Assembly: GCA_910575105.1 (NCBI GenBank)
Contig: CAJTDK010000009.1
Location: forward strand, 1 to 64,000
DNA: 64,000 bases
Origin: Lachnospiraceae bacterium
GTDB lineage: Bacteria; Bacillota; Clostridia; Lachnospirales; Lachnospiraceae
Reading direction: 5' to 3'
The notes under the pieces were generated by a model. It had not been told where the DNA came from and searched no databases. It saw only the letters and a program-made list of their open reading frames with translations. The position numbers and the translations under genes were made by a program. Below, piece after piece: positions 42,183-52,323 of the stretch (positions within the stretch are counted from its first letter, which is position 1; the number at the start of each line of letters is the position of its first letter).

Positions 42183-42896
42183 ATGGAGATGTTATCAATT
42201 GAAAAGGAACTGCAGGGCAATTCTTATCCGGGCCGCGGGATTATCATCGGGAAAAGCAAGGATGGCACGAAGGCGGTGACTGCGTATTTCATCATGGGGA
42301 GGAGCGCCAACAGCCGCAACCGCATTTTCGCAGAGGAGGGAGAGGGGATCAGGACTCAGGCATTTGACGTATCAAAGCTTGAAGACCCGAGCCTGATCAT
42401 CTATGCTCCTGTCCGGGTGCTGGGGAATAAGACCATCGTGACCAACGGCGATCAGACGGATACCATCTATGAGGGGATGGACAGGCAGCTTACCTTTGAA
42501 CAATCCTTAAGGTGCCGGGAGTTCGAGCCAGACGGACCGAATTATACGCCGCGCATTTCCGGGATCCTGCATATTGAGAACGGGAAATATAACTATGCGA
42601 TGTCCATCTTAAAGAGCAATAACGGTAATCCTGAGAGCTGTAGCCGTTTTACCTTTGCTTATGAGAACCCGGCGGCGGGCGAGGGACATTTTATCCATAC
42701 GTACAAAAGTGACGGCAACCCTCTGCCGAGCTTTGAGGGTGAGCCGAAGCTGATCGGCATACCGGACGACATGAATGCATTTGCAGATACATTGTGGAAC
42801 AGCTTGAATGAGGACAACAAAGTGTCTCTGTTCGTGCGGTATATCGACATCGCGACCGGAAAATACGAGACGAAGATCGTCAATAAGAACCAATAA
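42183..42896 (+). CDS. IMP cyclohydrolase (PurO-like)
   Basis: 237 residues of the archaeal-type IMP cyclohydrolase family, with an N-terminal YPGRGIIIGKSKDGTKAVTAYFIMGRS block and ENGKYNYAMSILKSN. It closes FAICAR to IMP, the last step of purine synthesis. ATG 42183 follows AAAGGAGAGG. The next gene encodes the preceding step, so the two together replace bifunctional PurH. Confidence 0.9.
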   Translation: MEMLSIEKELQGNSYPGRGIIIGKSKDGTKAVTAYFIMGRSANSRNRIFAEEGEGIRTQAFDVSKLEDPSLIIYAPVRVLGNKTIVTNGDQTDTIYEGMDRQLTFEQSLRCREFEPDGPNYTPRISGILHIENGKYNYAMSILKSNNGNPESCSRFTFAYENPAAGEGHFIHTYKSDGNPLPSFEGEPKLIGIPDDMNAFADTLWNSLNEDNKVSLFVRYIDIATGKYETKIVNKNQ

Positions 42897-42962
42897 TGCA
42901 AGGTGTCTTTGACTTTGGAATGCAAGGAATTAAAGGAATAATAATAAGCAGGAGGATGATTT

Positions 42963-44141
42963 ATGAAAGAATTAGAGCTGAAATATGGCTGTAACCCGAA
43001 CCAGAAGCCGTCGAAGATCTACATGGCAGACGGCAGCGACCTTCCGATCACCGTGTTAAACGGCAGGCCGGGATATATTAATTTTCTGGACGCCTTTAAC
43101 GGCTGGCAGTTGGTGAGTGAGCTTAAGAAGGCGACCGGGCTTGCGGCGGCGACTTCCTTTAAGCACGTATCCCCGGCGGGGGCGGCAGTAGGGCTTCCCC
43201 TCTCTGATACGCTGGCGAAGATCTACTGGGTGGATGATCTCGGAGAGCTGTCTCCGTTAGCATGTGCTTACGCAAGGGCGAGAGGGGCGGACCGGATGTC
43301 TTCCTTCGGGGACTTTATCTCTCTGTCCGATACCTGCGACGCGGATACGGCAAGACTGATCAAGAGAGAGGTGTCTGACGGCGTGATCGCTCCAGGATAT
43401 ACCGATGAGGCGCTGGAGATACTGAAAGGGAAGAAAAACGGCAATTATAATGTGATCCAGATCGACGCTGACTATGTGCCGCAGCCCTTAGAGCATAAGG
43501 ATGTGTTCGGCATTACTTTTGAGCAGGGAAGAAATGAGTTAAAGATCGACGATGAATTTTTCGCCAATATCGTGACAGACAATAAGGAGCTTACCAGCCA
43601 GGCAAAGATCGACCTTGCCATCTCCATGATCACGCTGAAATACACCCAGTCCAATTCTGTCTGCTATGTCAAGGACGGGCAGGCCATCGGGATCGGCGCA
43701 GGGCAGCAGTCCAGGATTCACTGCACCCGGCTGGCAGGGACGAAGGCGGACAACTGGTGGCTCAGACAGTCCCCGCAGGTGATGGGCCTTCCGTTCGTGG
43801 ACGGAATCCGCAGGGCAGACCGGGACAACGCCATCGACCTGTATATCGGTGAGGATTATATGGACGTGCTGGCAGACGGCGCTTGGGAGAATATTTTCAA
43901 AGAGAAACCAGAGGTGTTCACGAGAGAGGCCAAGAGGGAGTGGCTTGACAGGCTGGAGGATGTAGCCCTCGGTTCAGACGCGTTCTTCCCCTTTGGGGAC
44001 AATATCGAGCGGGCACACAGAAGCGGCGTGAAGTATGTGGCCCAGCCAGGCGGCTCTGTGCGTGACGACCATGTGATCGCGGCTTGTAATAAGTACGGGA
44101 TGGTGATGAGCTTTACGGGACTCCGGCTGTTCCATCATTAG
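42963..44141 (+). CDS. AICAR formyltransferase (stand-alone)
   Basis: 392 residues matching the AICAR transformylase half of PurH and its clostridial stand-alone relatives: LKYGCNPNQKPSKIY, SFKHVSPAGAAVGLPLS and the C-terminal SDAFFPFGDNIERAHRSGVKYVAQPGGSVRDD, all conserved substrate-site regions. The N-terminal cyclohydrolase domain of PurH is absent, which fits the PurO-like gene 66 bp upstream. It uses 10-formyl-tetrahydrofolate. Confidence 0.93.
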   Translation: MKELELKYGCNPNQKPSKIYMADGSDLPITVLNGRPGYINFLDAFNGWQLVSELKKATGLAAATSFKHVSPAGAAVGLPLSDTLAKIYWVDDLGELSPLACAYARARGADRMSSFGDFISLSDTCDADTARLIKREVSDGVIAPGYTDEALEILKGKKNGNYNVIQIDADYVPQPLEHKDVFGITFEQGRNELKIDDEFFANIVTDNKELTSQAKIDLAISMITLKYTQSNSVCYVKDGQAIGIGAGQQSRIHCTRLAGTKADNWWLRQSPQVMGLPFVDGIRRADRDNAIDLYIGEDYMDVLADGAWENIFKEKPEVFTREAKREWLDRLEDVALGSDAFFPFGDNIERAHRSGVKYVAQPGGSVRDDHVIAACNKYGMVMSFTGLRLFHH

Positions 44142-44154
44142 AAAACACTTTGCT

Positions 44155-44214
44155 CCTGAATCATGTTCTCACGGAATGCGCAGCCAGTACGCATTCCAGG
44201 CTTGCTGACAGTAA
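44155..44214. repeat. Dispersed hairpin repeat, copy g
   Basis: AATCATGTTCTCAC, then GGAATGCGCA-GCCAG-TACGCATTCC (44173-44197, one mismatch), then GACAGTAAC. Same layout as copy f at 39947. It lies after the AICAR formyltransferase gene and may act as its terminator. Confidence 0.75.
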
Positions 44215-44254
44215 CAAGGGGACTGCGCTTTGTAAAAATAGATAAATAACAGGG

Positions 44255-44283
44255 TTGTATCTTGCAGAAAAAGAGAATATAAT
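44255..44283 (+). promoter_or_regulatory. Promoter of glmM
   Basis: TTGTAT (44255-44260), 17 bp, TATAAT (44278-44283), about 70 bp before the start codon. Confidence 0.65.
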
Positions 44284-44352
44284 GTTGTAGTGCAATTTTG
44301 ATTGTGCAAGAAAACATGCAGATAGGACAAATGATGTTTAAGGAGAAGTATT

Positions 44353-45699
44353 ATGGGTAAATATTTTGGGACAGATGGATTCCGGGGCGAGGCCAACGAA
44401 GTATTGACGGTGGAGCACGCTTTTAAGGTAGGAAGATATCTTGGATGGTATTACGGACAGGAGCATAAGGCGAGAGTCGTGATCGGCAAGGATACGAGAA
44501 GGAGCAGCTATATGTTCGAGTATGCGCTGGCGGCAGGACTTACTGCTTCCGGGGCGAATGCTTACCTTCTTCATGTGACGACGACACCCAGCGTTTCCTA
44601 TGTGACGAGGACCGAGAATTTTGACTGCGGCATCATGATCTCCGCCAGCCATAATCCGTATTATGACAATGGGATCAAGGTTATCAACGGAAAAGGGCAC
44701 AAGATGGAGGCGGAAGTAGAGGAAAAGATCGAGGAATATATCGACGGTAAGATTCCGGAGATTCCCCTGGCGAAAAAGGAAAAGATCGGCCGCACTATTG
44801 ATTATGTGGCAGGAAGAAATCGTTATATCGGGTATCTGATCTCTCTGGCGACCCGTTCCTTCGAGGATATGAAGGTGGGGCTTGACTGTTCGAACGGAAG
44901 CGCGTTTACGATTGCTAAGGCAGTTTACGATGCGCTTGGCGCGAAGACCTATGCGATCAACTGCGAGCCTGACGGGACGAATATCAATACGGACTGCGGA
45001 TCTACGCATATAGAAGTACTCCAGAACTACGTGAAGGAGAAAAAGCTGGATGTAGGCTTTGCCTATGACGGGGATGCAGACCGCTGTATCGCCGTGGATG
45101 AGAACGGCGATGTAGTAGACGGTGATCTGATCCTTTATGTGTGCGGAAAGTACCTGAAAGAGAACGGACGTCTTAATGGAGACACCATTGTCACGACGAT
45201 CATGTCGAATCTGGGACTTTACAAGGCGTGCGACAAGGCCGGACTGAGATATGAGAAGACCGCTGTGGGCGACAAGTACGTGTATGAGAACATGGTACGC
45301 AACAATTTCTCCCTGGGCGGAGAGCAGTCCGGGCACATTATTTTCAGCAAACATGCGACCACCGGCGACGGCATCCTGACATCCTTGATGATCATGGAGG
45401 TCATGCTGGAGAAAAAGCAGAGCCTTTCAAAGCTTTGCGAGGATGTGAAGATCTACCCGCAGCTTCTTAAGAATGTCCGTGTGGCAGATAAGAAGACGGC
45501 AAGAGAGAACCCGGAAGTGACGAAGGCTGTTAATGACGTGGCTGAGGCGCTGGGAGACGACGGGCGCATCCTGGTGAGAGAGAGCGGCACTGAGCCGGTC
45601 ATCCGCGTGATGGTGGAAGCAGCCACTGACGAGCTGTGCGAGAAGTACGTCAGTCAGGTAGTAGATGTGATCCGTGCGGAGGGTCTGGTTGTAGGATAA
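44353..45699 (+). CDS. glmM: Phosphoglucosamine mutase
   Basis: 448 residues; converts glucosamine 6-phosphate to glucosamine 1-phosphate for peptidoglycan and UDP-GlcNAc. The active-site phosphoserine is Ser99 in ISASHNPYYDNGIK; the metal loop is DGDADRC; the sugar loop is GGEQSGHI; the phosphate loop is RESGTEPVIRVM. Length is typical. AAGGAGAAGTATT precedes ATG 44353. Monocistronic, with its own promoter and terminator. Confidence 0.96.
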   Translation: MGKYFGTDGFRGEANEVLTVEHAFKVGRYLGWYYGQEHKARVVIGKDTRRSSYMFEYALAAGLTASGANAYLLHVTTTPSVSYVTRTENFDCGIMISASHNPYYDNGIKVINGKGHKMEAEVEEKIEEYIDGKIPEIPLAKKEKIGRTIDYVAGRNRYIGYLISLATRSFEDMKVGLDCSNGSAFTIAKAVYDALGAKTYAINCEPDGTNINTDCGSTHIEVLQNYVKEKKLDVGFAYDGDADRCIAVDENGDVVDGDLILYVCGKYLKENGRLNGDTIVTTIMSNLGLYKACDKAGLRYEKTAVGDKYVYENMVRNNFSLGGEQSGHIIFSKHATTGDGILTSLMIMEVMLEKKQSLSKLCEDVKIYPQLLKNVRVADKKTARENPEVTKAVNDVAEALGDDGRILVRESGTEPVIRVMVEAATDELCEKYVSQVVDVIRAEGLVVG

Positions 45700-45716
45700 T
45701 TGAATCATAATGGCGG

Positions 45717-45766
45717 TAAAAGGATCCGGAGATCTGGCAAAATGGCCAGAAATCCGGATCCTTTTT
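45717..45766. terminator. Terminator after glmM
   Basis: AAAAGGATCCGGA pairs with TCCGGATCCTTTT, with an inner TGGC/GCCA hairpin and TTTTTT. It is convergent with the yitT-type gene, so probably bidirectional. Confidence 0.88.
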
Positions 45767-45846
45767 TGCTTCTGCGGCAAGACCGTCTCTGCCGGATATG
45801 TTCTGTCTATACACGGTTTTGCCGGCTGCCGGTGACTGAACGCGGA

Positions 45847-46689
45847 TCAGATGGAATGGAAGCCCTTCCCGATGATCTCGCTCGTATTCGAGATCAGCAG
45901 GAACGCGTCGGGAGAATTCTCTTTAATAAAATTTCTGAGCCGCACCGCCTCCATCCGGTTCAGCACGGTGAAGATAATATATTTGTCGTCCCCGGAAAAA
46001 GCGCCTTTTGCGTCTACGATGGTCGCGCTCCGGTGCAGGCTTTCTTTAATAAAATCACAGATTGGCTGCGGGGAGGTGCAGACCACGTTGAAGTATTTCG
46101 ACAGGTTCAGGCTCTCGATGAATCCGTCGATCATAAATGAACGCAGGGCAAGGCCCAGGAAGGAATAAAGCCCGTTTTCGATGCTGAATACGAAGCACCC
46201 GGACAGCGTGATCAGCACATCAGAAAGAAGCAGCGCTTTTCCGATATCCACGCTGGTATATTTTTTCATGATCATGGCAATAACATCTGTACCGCCGCTG
46301 GATGAGCCGATGTTGAACAGGATCGCTGAACCAAGCGCCGGCAGCGTGATGGCAAACATAAGCTCCAGGAGCGGCTCGTCGGTGAGCGGATGGCTCATGG
46401 GATAGATCCTTTCCAGCGCCGAGAGGGAGAAGGAGAGAAGGATCGTGCAGTATGCGGTCTTTGTGGCAAACTTCCTTCCCAGTACGATCCAGCCGACGAT
46501 CAGGAGCAGGATATTCGCGGCAAATGAAAAGTCACTGGCAGAGATAACGCCTGATTTTGCCACCAGTACGGCAAGACCTGTGATCCCGCCAAATGTAAAA
46601 TTGTTGGCGAACTTGAAAAAATAAATTCCTACAGCGCTCAAGAGCGTGCTAACAGTTAACAATATGAAATTTTTCGCTTGAGTTTTCAT
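45847..46689 (-). CDS. YitT-family membrane protein (DUF2179 C-terminus)
   Basis: 280 residues: five to six membrane helices (about 8-180) followed by a cytoplasmic DUF2179 domain (about 195-275; HRSATIVDAKGAFSGDDKYIIFTVLNRME). The function of the family is unknown. ATG 46689 is chosen because GGAGAATC lies upstream; the frame extends to 46773 without support. Monocistronic. Confidence 0.9.
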   Translation of the reverse strand: MKTQAKNFILLTVSTLLSAVGIYFFKFANNFTFGGITGLAVLVAKSGVISASDFSFAANILLLIVGWIVLGRKFATKTAYCTILLSFSLSALERIYPMSHPLTDEPLLELMFAITLPALGSAILFNIGSSSGGTDVIAMIMKKYTSVDIGKALLLSDVLITLSGCFVFSIENGLYSFLGLALRSFMIDGFIESLNLSKYFNVVCTSPQPICDFIKESLHRSATIVDAKGAFSGDDKYIIFTVLNRMEAVRLRNFIKENSPDAFLLISNTSEIIGKGFHSI

Positions 46690-46871
46690 GATAGATTCTC
46701 CGGCATATGATAATATTTTTTGTCTGGCTTTGACAGCCATTGAGATTGTAACGCGCACATTTTTATGCGTCAACGGATGTGGGAAAGATGAATGAAGAAA
46801 ATCAATAATATTGATGAATTTGGTTTGCGGTTTCAGGAAATACTATTCTCTCGTAAGGAGGAGGGAGAGCT

Positions 46872-48185
46872 ATGCACAAATATTTGCCGATTACGGATGT
46901 TTACGCAAGAGAAATATTAGATTCCCGCGGAAATCCTACCATAGAAGTAGAGGTTCTGGCAGGAGAGAAGTTCATCGGCCGTGCCGGTGTCCCGTCGGGG
47001 GCATCTACGGGACAGTTCGAGGCGGTGGAGCTTCGGGACGGGGAAAAGAGATACAGAGGACTTGGAGTGAACCGTGCAGTCGATCATGTCAATGCGAAGA
47101 TCGCGCCGGAGATCACGGGGATGAATGTGTTCGGACAGGCGGCGCTGGACGCGCTTCTTAAGAAGCTCGACGGGACGGACAACAAATCGAATCTCGGCGC
47201 CAATGCCCTGCTCGGTGTGTCCATGGCAGCCGCCCGCGCCGCAGCCAAAGCTTTAGAGCTGCCCCTTTACGCCTATCTCGGCGGGACCAATGCCAAGCGT
47301 ATGCCTGTCCCGATGATGAATATCTTAAACGGCGGCAGACATGCGGACAACACGATCGATATCCAGGAGTTCATGATCATGCCAGTGGGGGCGTGCTGCT
47401 TTAAGGAAGGTCTCCGGATGTGTGCGGAGGTCTACCATACCTTGAAGGAGCTGTTAAAGGCGGCAGGACTTAATACTGCAGTGGGCGATGAAGGAGGCTT
47501 TGCACCCAACCTCCCGGATGCAAAGGAGGCGCTCGGCCTTATGGTAGAAGCCATCGAGAAGGCCGGTTACCGTCCGGGAAAGGACGTAAGTCTTGCACTT
47601 GACGTTGCGGCATCCGAGCTTTATGATAAACATTTTAAAAAATATGTATTTGAAGGCGAAGCGAAGATGCATGGGCACAAAGTCATCAGGTCAGCCGAGG
47701 AGCTGATTGATTATTATGAAGAATTAGTGCAGCAATTCCCTATCGTGTCACTGGAGGATCCTCTGGATGAGGAGGACTGGGACGGCTGGGAGCTTCTGAC
47801 TACGAGGAGCGGGCTTCACACGCAGCTCGTCGGGGACGACCTGTTCGTGACCAATACCCAGAGGCTGAAAAAGGGAATCGAAAAAGAGGTCGCCAATGCG
47901 ATACTGGTGAAGGTCAACCAGATCGGGACGCTTACCGAAGCCTTTGAAGCGGTGGAGATGGCGAAAACGGCAGGATACCGGGCGGTGATCTCGCACCGTT
48001 CAGGCGAGACGGCAGATTCCATAATCGCGGATATCGCAGTTGCATTCAACGCAGGACAGATCAAGACCGGAGCGCCCTGCCGCGGCGAGCGTGTAGAGAA
48101 ATATAACCGGCTCCTGCGCATAGAGGATGAGCTGGGAAATGTGGCACAGTACGGTAATCCATTTGAAGAGCAAAGGCATCGCTGA
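46872..48185 (+). CDS. eno: Enolase
   Basis: 437 residues; converts 2-phosphoglycerate to phosphoenolpyruvate. [32 protein letters not shown], the metal ligands in [25 protein letters not shown] and the catalytic Lys in [12 protein letters not shown], then [17 protein letters not shown], are all intact. AAGGAGGAGGGAGAGCT precedes ATG 46872. SecG and RNase R follow in the same direction. Confidence 0.97.
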   Translation: MHKYLPITDVYAREILDSRGNPTIEVEVLAGEKFIGRAGVPSGASTGQFEAVELRDGEKRYRGLGVNRAVDHVNAKIAPEITGMNVFGQAALDALLKKLDGTDNKSNLGANALLGVSMAAARAAAKALELPLYAYLGGTNAKRMPVPMMNILNGGRHADNTIDIQEFMIMPVGACCFKEGLRMCAEVYHTLKELLKAAGLNTAVGDEGGFAPNLPDAKEALGLMVEAIEKAGYRPGKDVSLALDVAASELYDKHFKKYVFEGEAKMHGHKVIRSAEELIDYYEELVQQFPIVSLEDPLDEEDWDGWELLTTRSGLHTQLVGDDLFVTNTQRLKKGIEKEVANAILVKVNQIGTLTEAFEAVEMAKTAGYRAVISHRSGETADSIIADIAVAFNAGQIKTGAPCRGERVEKYNRLLRIEDELGNVAQYGNPFEEQRHR

Positions 48186-48274
48186 ATCAATGCCGGAAAA
48201 TACACAAAAATGCTTGTAAACTTCGGTTTCCTGTGTTAATATAAATATGGTTTATCCGCAGGAGGTGGGAGAAT

Positions 48275-48517
48275 ATGGAGATATTAAAGACGGTATTAAT
48301 GATTATATTTGCAATAGACTGTATCGCATTGACAGCCATCGTGCTGATGCAGGAAGGTAAGTCAGCGGGACTTGGGACGATCAGCGGTATGGCAGATACC
48401 TACTGGGGGCAGAATAAAGGGCGTTCCATGGAAGGCGCGCTGGTGAAATCGACAAAGTTCCTTGCGATTCTGTTTATTGTACTGGCAGCAGTGTTGAATT
48501 TGAAGGTATTTGCTTAA
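48275..48517 (+). CDS. secG: Protein translocase subunit SecG
   Basis: 80 residues with two membrane helices (about 3-21 and 57-75) and the conserved MQEGKSAGLGTISGMADTYWGQNKGRSMEG linker. Accessory part of the SecYEG channel. GCAGGAGGTGGG precedes ATG 48275. The order secG-rnr-smpB is widely conserved in Firmicutes. Confidence 0.96.
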   Translation: MEILKTVLMIIFAIDCIALTAIVLMQEGKSAGLGTISGMADTYWGQNKGRSMEGALVKSTKFLAILFIVLAAVLNLKVFA

Positions 48518-48542
48518 GGGACGGTATTATTGTAAGCATGAT

Positions 48543-48576
48543 GGGACACTCCTGTAATGAGGGAGTGTCCTTTTTC
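48543..48576 (+). terminator. Terminator between secG and rnr
   Basis: GGACACTCC pairs with GGAGTGTCC across a TGTAATGAG loop and is followed by TTTTTCC. It overlaps no gene and would partly separate secG from rnr. Confidence 0.85.
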
Positions 48577-48602
48577 CATATGAGAAAGGAGCGGTGCGCA
48601 GG

Positions 48603-50777
48603 ATGGATAAGACAGTTGAGAAGAGGAAAAAGGTCATTTACGATCTTTTCTGTGATGAATTGTACACGCCGATGAAGTTTAAGGAGCTTGCCGTTCTGCT
48701 GCAGGTTCCAAAGGAGCAGCGGGATGACCTGAAAAAGGTGCTCGAAGAGCTTGAGCGGGAGGGAAAGATCTCCCTCTCCAAACGGGGAAAATATGTTAAG
48801 GGCGGGGCGAAGAAGCTTGTGGGAGTCTACCGCGCCAATATAAGGGGATTTGGCTTCGTGGAGAGGGAAGGGCAGCCGGCGGATGTATTTATCGGGGAGG
48901 AGCACACGGGCGGAGCACTTGACGGTGATACGGTGGAATTTGCCATTATAAAGGAAGCGGCAGAAAAGAAGAGTGAGGGAAAGATCATGAAGATTCTTTC
49001 CAGAGGGATGACGAAGGTAGTTGGGTACTATCAGATCACCCAGGGGAAGAATTACGGATTTGTCCTGCCTGACAGCCAGAAGTTCGGTAAGGATATCTTT
49101 ATTCCGGCAGAGAAGTCAAAGGGGGCGGTTACGGGGCACAAGGTTGTTGTGGAGCTGACCTCCTACGGTGGAGAGGGAAAAAAGCCTGAGGGACGGATTA
49201 CGGAGATCATCGGCCATGTGAACGACCCGGGGACGGACATCATGTCTATAGTGAAGGGATATGACCTTCCGGTGGAGTTTGCCGAGAAGGTGCTTAAACA
49301 GGCAGAGCGCGTCTCCAAGCCGGTGAGTGAGGCGGATATGGCAGGGCGGAGAGACTTAAGAGACGTTAGGATGGTGACGATCGACGGGGAAGATGCCAAG
49401 GATCTGGACGATGCGGTATCGGTGGCGCGTAAGGGTGAGGATTATATCCTTGGTGTGCATATCGCTGACGTGACCAATTATGTACAGGAGAACAGCGCTC
49501 TTGACCGTGAGGCGAGGGAGCGGGGAACCAGCGTTTATCTGGTGGACCGCGTGATCCCTATGCTGCCCCATACATTAAGCAACGGCATCTGCTCGCTGAA
49601 TGCGGGGGAGGACCGGCTGGCTTTAAGCTGTATCATGACTGTGGATCCGAAGGGAAATGTGGTCGACCATGAGATCATAGAGACGGTCGTTCATGTGGAC
49701 CGGCGGATGACCTATACGAGCGTGAAAAAGATCCTGGAGGATTATGACGAGGAGGAACGGGAGCTATACCGGGAATTTGTGCCCATGTTCGAGTGCATGC
49801 AGGAGCTTTCGGGATTGCTCAGGGAAAAGAGAAGGCAGAGAGGTTCCATTGATTTTGATTTTCCGGAGACGAAGCTGGTGCTTGATGAAGAGGGACGGCC
49901 TCTGGAGATCAAACCTTATGACCGGAATGTGGCTACGAAGATTATCGAGGATTTCATGTTGCTGGCTAATGAGACGGTGGCGCAGGATTATTACTGGCAG
50001 GAGCTTCCCTTTGTGTACCGTACCCATGATGCCCCGGACGATGAAAAGATAAAGGCGCTTGCCGCATTTATCAACAATTTCGGATACTCTATGCATATCG
50101 GTGTCAATGAAGTGCGCCCGAAGGAGATACAAAAGCTCCTCTGCAGAGTTGAAGGGACGCCGGAGGAGGCGCTGATTGGCAGGCTTGCGCTGCGCTCCAT
50201 GAGGCAGGCAAGGTATGCACCGCAGAATTCCGGGCATTTTGGGCTGGCGGCAGCGTATTATACACATTTCACTTCGCCCATACGCAGGTACCCGGATCTG
50301 CAGATCCACCGGATCATCAAGGATAATCTGCGCGGGCGGATGGATGAGGAAAAGATCGAGCATTATCACGCCATTCTTGAGGAAGTGACGAAGCACTCCA
50401 GCGAGACTGAGCGCCGCGCGGATGAGGCGGAGCGGGAGACGATCAAGCTTAAGAAAGTTGAGTATATGCAGGAGCGGATCGGAGAGGTTTTTGAAGGTGT
50501 TATCTCTGGTATGACAAAGTGGGGGATGTATGTGGAGCTTCCGAATACCATAGAAGGGCTAGTGCATGTGACCAATATGCCGGACGACCATTATGATTAT
50601 GATGAAAACCGCTATGAGATGGCCGGAGAGCGCACGGGGAAGGTGTATAAGCTGGGCCAGAAGGTCTGGGTGCGGGTTATTGACACCAACAGAATGATGC
50701 GTACGATTGATTTTGAGATTGTATCAGAAGGAGAGAGGGAAGATGGCGAAGACGAACGGCAAGCTGATAGCCAATAA
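48603..50777 (+). CDS. rnr: Ribonuclease R
   Basis: 724-residue 3'-5' exoribonuclease. An N-terminal winged-helix and cold-shock domains (about 1-230) are followed by the RNB catalytic domain with the Asp cluster in [16 protein letters not shown], and by a C-terminal S1 domain ([18 protein letters not shown]). It degrades structured RNA and works with tmRNA/SmpB in ribosome rescue. ATG 48603 is preferred; GTG 48594 is too close to AAAGGAG. Its end overlaps smpB by 35 bp. Confidence 0.95.
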   Translation: MDKTVEKRKKVIYDLFCDELYTPMKFKELAVLLQVPKEQRDDLKKVLEELEREGKISLSKRGKYVKGGAKKLVGVYRANIRGFGFVEREGQPADVFIGEEHTGGALDGDTVEFAIIKEAAEKKSEGKIMKILSRGMTKVVGYYQITQGKNYGFVLPDSQKFGKDIFIPAEKSKGAVTGHKVVVELTSYGGEGKKPEGRITEIIGHVNDPGTDIMSIVKGYDLPVEFAEKVLKQAERVSKPVSEADMAGRRDLRDVRMVTIDGEDAKDLDDAVSVARKGEDYILGVHIADVTNYVQENSALDREARERGTSVYLVDRVIPMLPHTLSNGICSLNAGEDRLALSCIMTVDPKGNVVDHEIIETVVHVDRRMTYTSVKKILEDYDEEERELYREFVPMFECMQELSGLLREKRRQRGSIDFDFPETKLVLDEEGRPLEIKPYDRNVATKIIEDFMLLANETVAQDYYWQELPFVYRTHDAPDDEKIKALAAFINNFGYSMHIGVNEVRPKEIQKLLCRVEGTPEEALIGRLALRSMRQARYAPQNSGHFGLAAAYYTHFTSPIRRYPDLQIHRIIKDNLRGRMDEEKIEHYHAILEEVTKHSSETERRADEAERETIKLKKVEYMQERIGEVFEGVISGMTKWGMYVELPNTIEGLVHVTNMPDDHYDYDENRYEMAGERTGKVYKLGQKVWVRVIDTNRMMRTIDFEIVSEGEREDGEDERQADSQ

Positions 50778-51210
50778 TAAAAAAGCATATCACGATTACT
50801 TTATACTGGATACGTACGAGACAGGCATCGCCCTGCATGGTACAGAGGTGAAGTCCCTTCGCATGGGGAAATGCAGCGTTAAGGAGTCGTTTGTCCGTAT
50901 AGAAAACGGTGAGGTGTTCATCTACGGAATGCATATCAGCCCGTATGAGAAGGGGAACATCTTTAACAAAGACCCGCTTCGTGTGCGCAAGCTTCTTCTC
51001 CACAAGTCAGAGATCAACAAGCTTCTGGGCAAGACGAAGGAAAAGGGAATTGCAATTATACCGCTTAAGGTGTATTTTAAAGGGAGCCTGGCAAAGGTGG
51101 AGATCGGTCTTGCAAAGGGGAAAAAGCTGTATGACAAGCGTCAGGATATCGCAAAAAAGGATCAGAAGCGGGAAGCCCAGAGAGAGTTCAAGGTGAGGAA
51201 CCTGGAATAA
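50743..51210 (+). CDS. smpB: SsrA-binding protein
   Basis: 155 residues; binds tmRNA and brings it to stalled ribosomes. [32 protein letters not shown] and the C-terminal [22 protein letters not shown] tail are standard. ATG 50743 follows AGAAGGAGAGAGGG inside the end of rnr, so the two are coupled. The ssrA gene itself was not seen in this window. Confidence 0.97.
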   Translation: MAKTNGKLIANNKKAYHDYFILDTYETGIALHGTEVKSLRMGKCSVKESFVRIENGEVFIYGMHISPYEKGNIFNKDPLRVRKLLLHKSEINKLLGKTKEKGIAIIPLKVYFKGSLAKVEIGLAKGKKLYDKRQDIAKKDQKREAQREFKVRNLE

Positions 51211-51249
51211 GTGCAGGCTGCAGAGAGGTTGAAATAAGCGGAGGTATAT

Positions 51250-51486
51250 ATGGTACCAACTACGAAAAAGGAACTTAGGAGACTGGTGTCGGATACCACA
51301 GTGGAGATGTATGAGGAGCTGACACCGGAGCTGATCCGTCTGATCAATGAGACGAAGAGCAATGGCTCGCTGACGGAGACCCAGAAGCAGGATGAGATTC
51401 TGCTGCATATGGTAGGGTATGTGAAATCCTGTACGAACGAGATCATCATAGAGGTTCTTTCTGAGATACTGGGAGTCGGGGACTGA
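51250..51486 (+). CDS. Small helical protein of unknown function (78 aa)
   Basis: Not recognised. GGAGGTATAT precedes ATG 51250, 39 bp after smpB. The protein is acidic, helical and soluble (LVSDTTVEMYEELTPELIRLINETK, then MVGYVKSCTNEIIIEVLSEILG), with no signal peptide. It could be a small adaptor; no motif assigns a role. The next gene follows after 94 bp. Confidence 0.65.
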   Translation: MVPTTKKELRRLVSDTTVEMYEELTPELIRLINETKSNGSLTETQKQDEILLHMVGYVKSCTNEIIIEVLSEILGVGD

Positions 51487-51580
51487 GCGGACGGAGAGGT
51501 CGCTTTTTGATAACCGTAAAGAGGACTGAGCCGGCAAAGAAGAAAAGCCGGTGTAAAGATTTTCGGAGGAGGAGAAGAGA

Positions 51581-52222
51581 ATGGCTTATTGTGTAAGATG
51601 TGGTGAGAAGGTAGATGATACGGCGGTGACGTGCCCGGCCTGCGGTGCGGTGATCCCAGGGAAGGAGACAGCGCAGGGAGCCGGGTATACCTATGGAAGC
51701 GCGGGTACGCAGGGAGGCGGCTATACCTACGGGGATGCAGGAGCGCAGGGAGGCGGCTATACCTACGGGGATGCAGGAGCGCAGGGAGGCGGCTATACCT
51801 ATGGAAGCGCGGGTACGCAGGGAGGCGGACAGAGCACATATCATACATATTATGGCGGAGAGGATAGAGAAGGGTATTTCCCGGAAAGCGAAGTCAGGAG
51901 GAATAAAGTGATGGCTGTGCTGTGTTATATGGGGCTGCTGGTGTTTATCCCGGTCTTTGCGGGGGATGGGCAGTCAGAGTATCTGAAGCTCCATAAAAAT
52001 CAGGGTATCGTTCTTTTTGTCGCAGAGACCTGCTTGAATATTATAGAAAGATACTTGGGGTGGGGAGCCGGGATCTTTTCGTGGTTTACCGCAGGGTTGT
52101 CAGATATAGAAGTTATAGCACGGTTTATCATTGTACTCTTCGTTGTTATGGGAATCGTCTACGCGTACAAAGGATGCAGAAAAGAGCTTCCGGGAATCGG
52201 GAAGATTAAGATATTCAAGTAA
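51581..52222 (+). CDS. Zinc-ribbon membrane protein with GYTYG repeats (DUF4870-like)
   Basis: 213 residues. An N-terminal zinc ribbon (CVRCGEKVDDTAVTCPACG, two CxxC knuckles) is followed by four 12-residue repeats of the form GGGYTYGDAGAQ (about 32-82), then a membrane part with about three helices (VMAVLCYMGLLVFIPVFAG; GIVLFVAETCLNIIERYLGWG; FIIVLFVVMGIVYAYKG) like the DUF4870/Tic20 group. GGAGGAGAAGAG precedes ATG 51581. The repeat number is set by a 36-nt minisatellite, so it may vary between strains. Confidence 0.85.
   Translation: MAYCVRCGEKVDDTAVTCPACGAVIPGKETAQGAGYTYGSAGTQGGGYTYGDAGAQGGGYTYGDAGAQGGGYTYGSAGTQGGGQSTYHTYYGGEDREGYFPESEVRRNKVMAVLCYMGLLVFIPVFAGDGQSEYLKLHKNQGIVLFVAETCLNIIERYLGWGAGIFSWFTAGLSDIEVIARFIIVLFVVMGIVYAYKGCRKELPGIGKIKIFK
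51676..51828 (+). repeat. 36-nt coding minisatellite
   Basis: Four full units at 51676-51711, 51712-51747, 51748-51783 and 51784-51819 plus 9 nt. Units 2 and 3 are identical (coding GGGYTYGDAGAQ) and units 1 and 4 are of a second type (GYTYGSAGTQ), as expected from duplication of a middle unit. Confidence 0.95.
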
Positions 52223-52248
52223 AGACAGGATCGGAGCACCGATGCAGA

Positions 52249-52278
52249 CAGGGCAATCTTTTTTGAAAGATTGCCCTG
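52249..52278. terminator. Terminator after zinc-ribbon gene
   Basis: CAGGGCAATCTTT pairs with AAAGATTGCCCTG around a short loop. The strong stem is followed by a weak T tract. Confidence 0.75.
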
Positions 52279-52323
52279 AATATGTTTTGGGACAACAGCT
52301 TATCCCTTGGATCGCTGGTTGTG

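Noticed and set aside
50743-51250. tmRNA gene beside smpB
   Set aside because: No tRNA-Ala-like ends or tag reading frame could be found near smpB.
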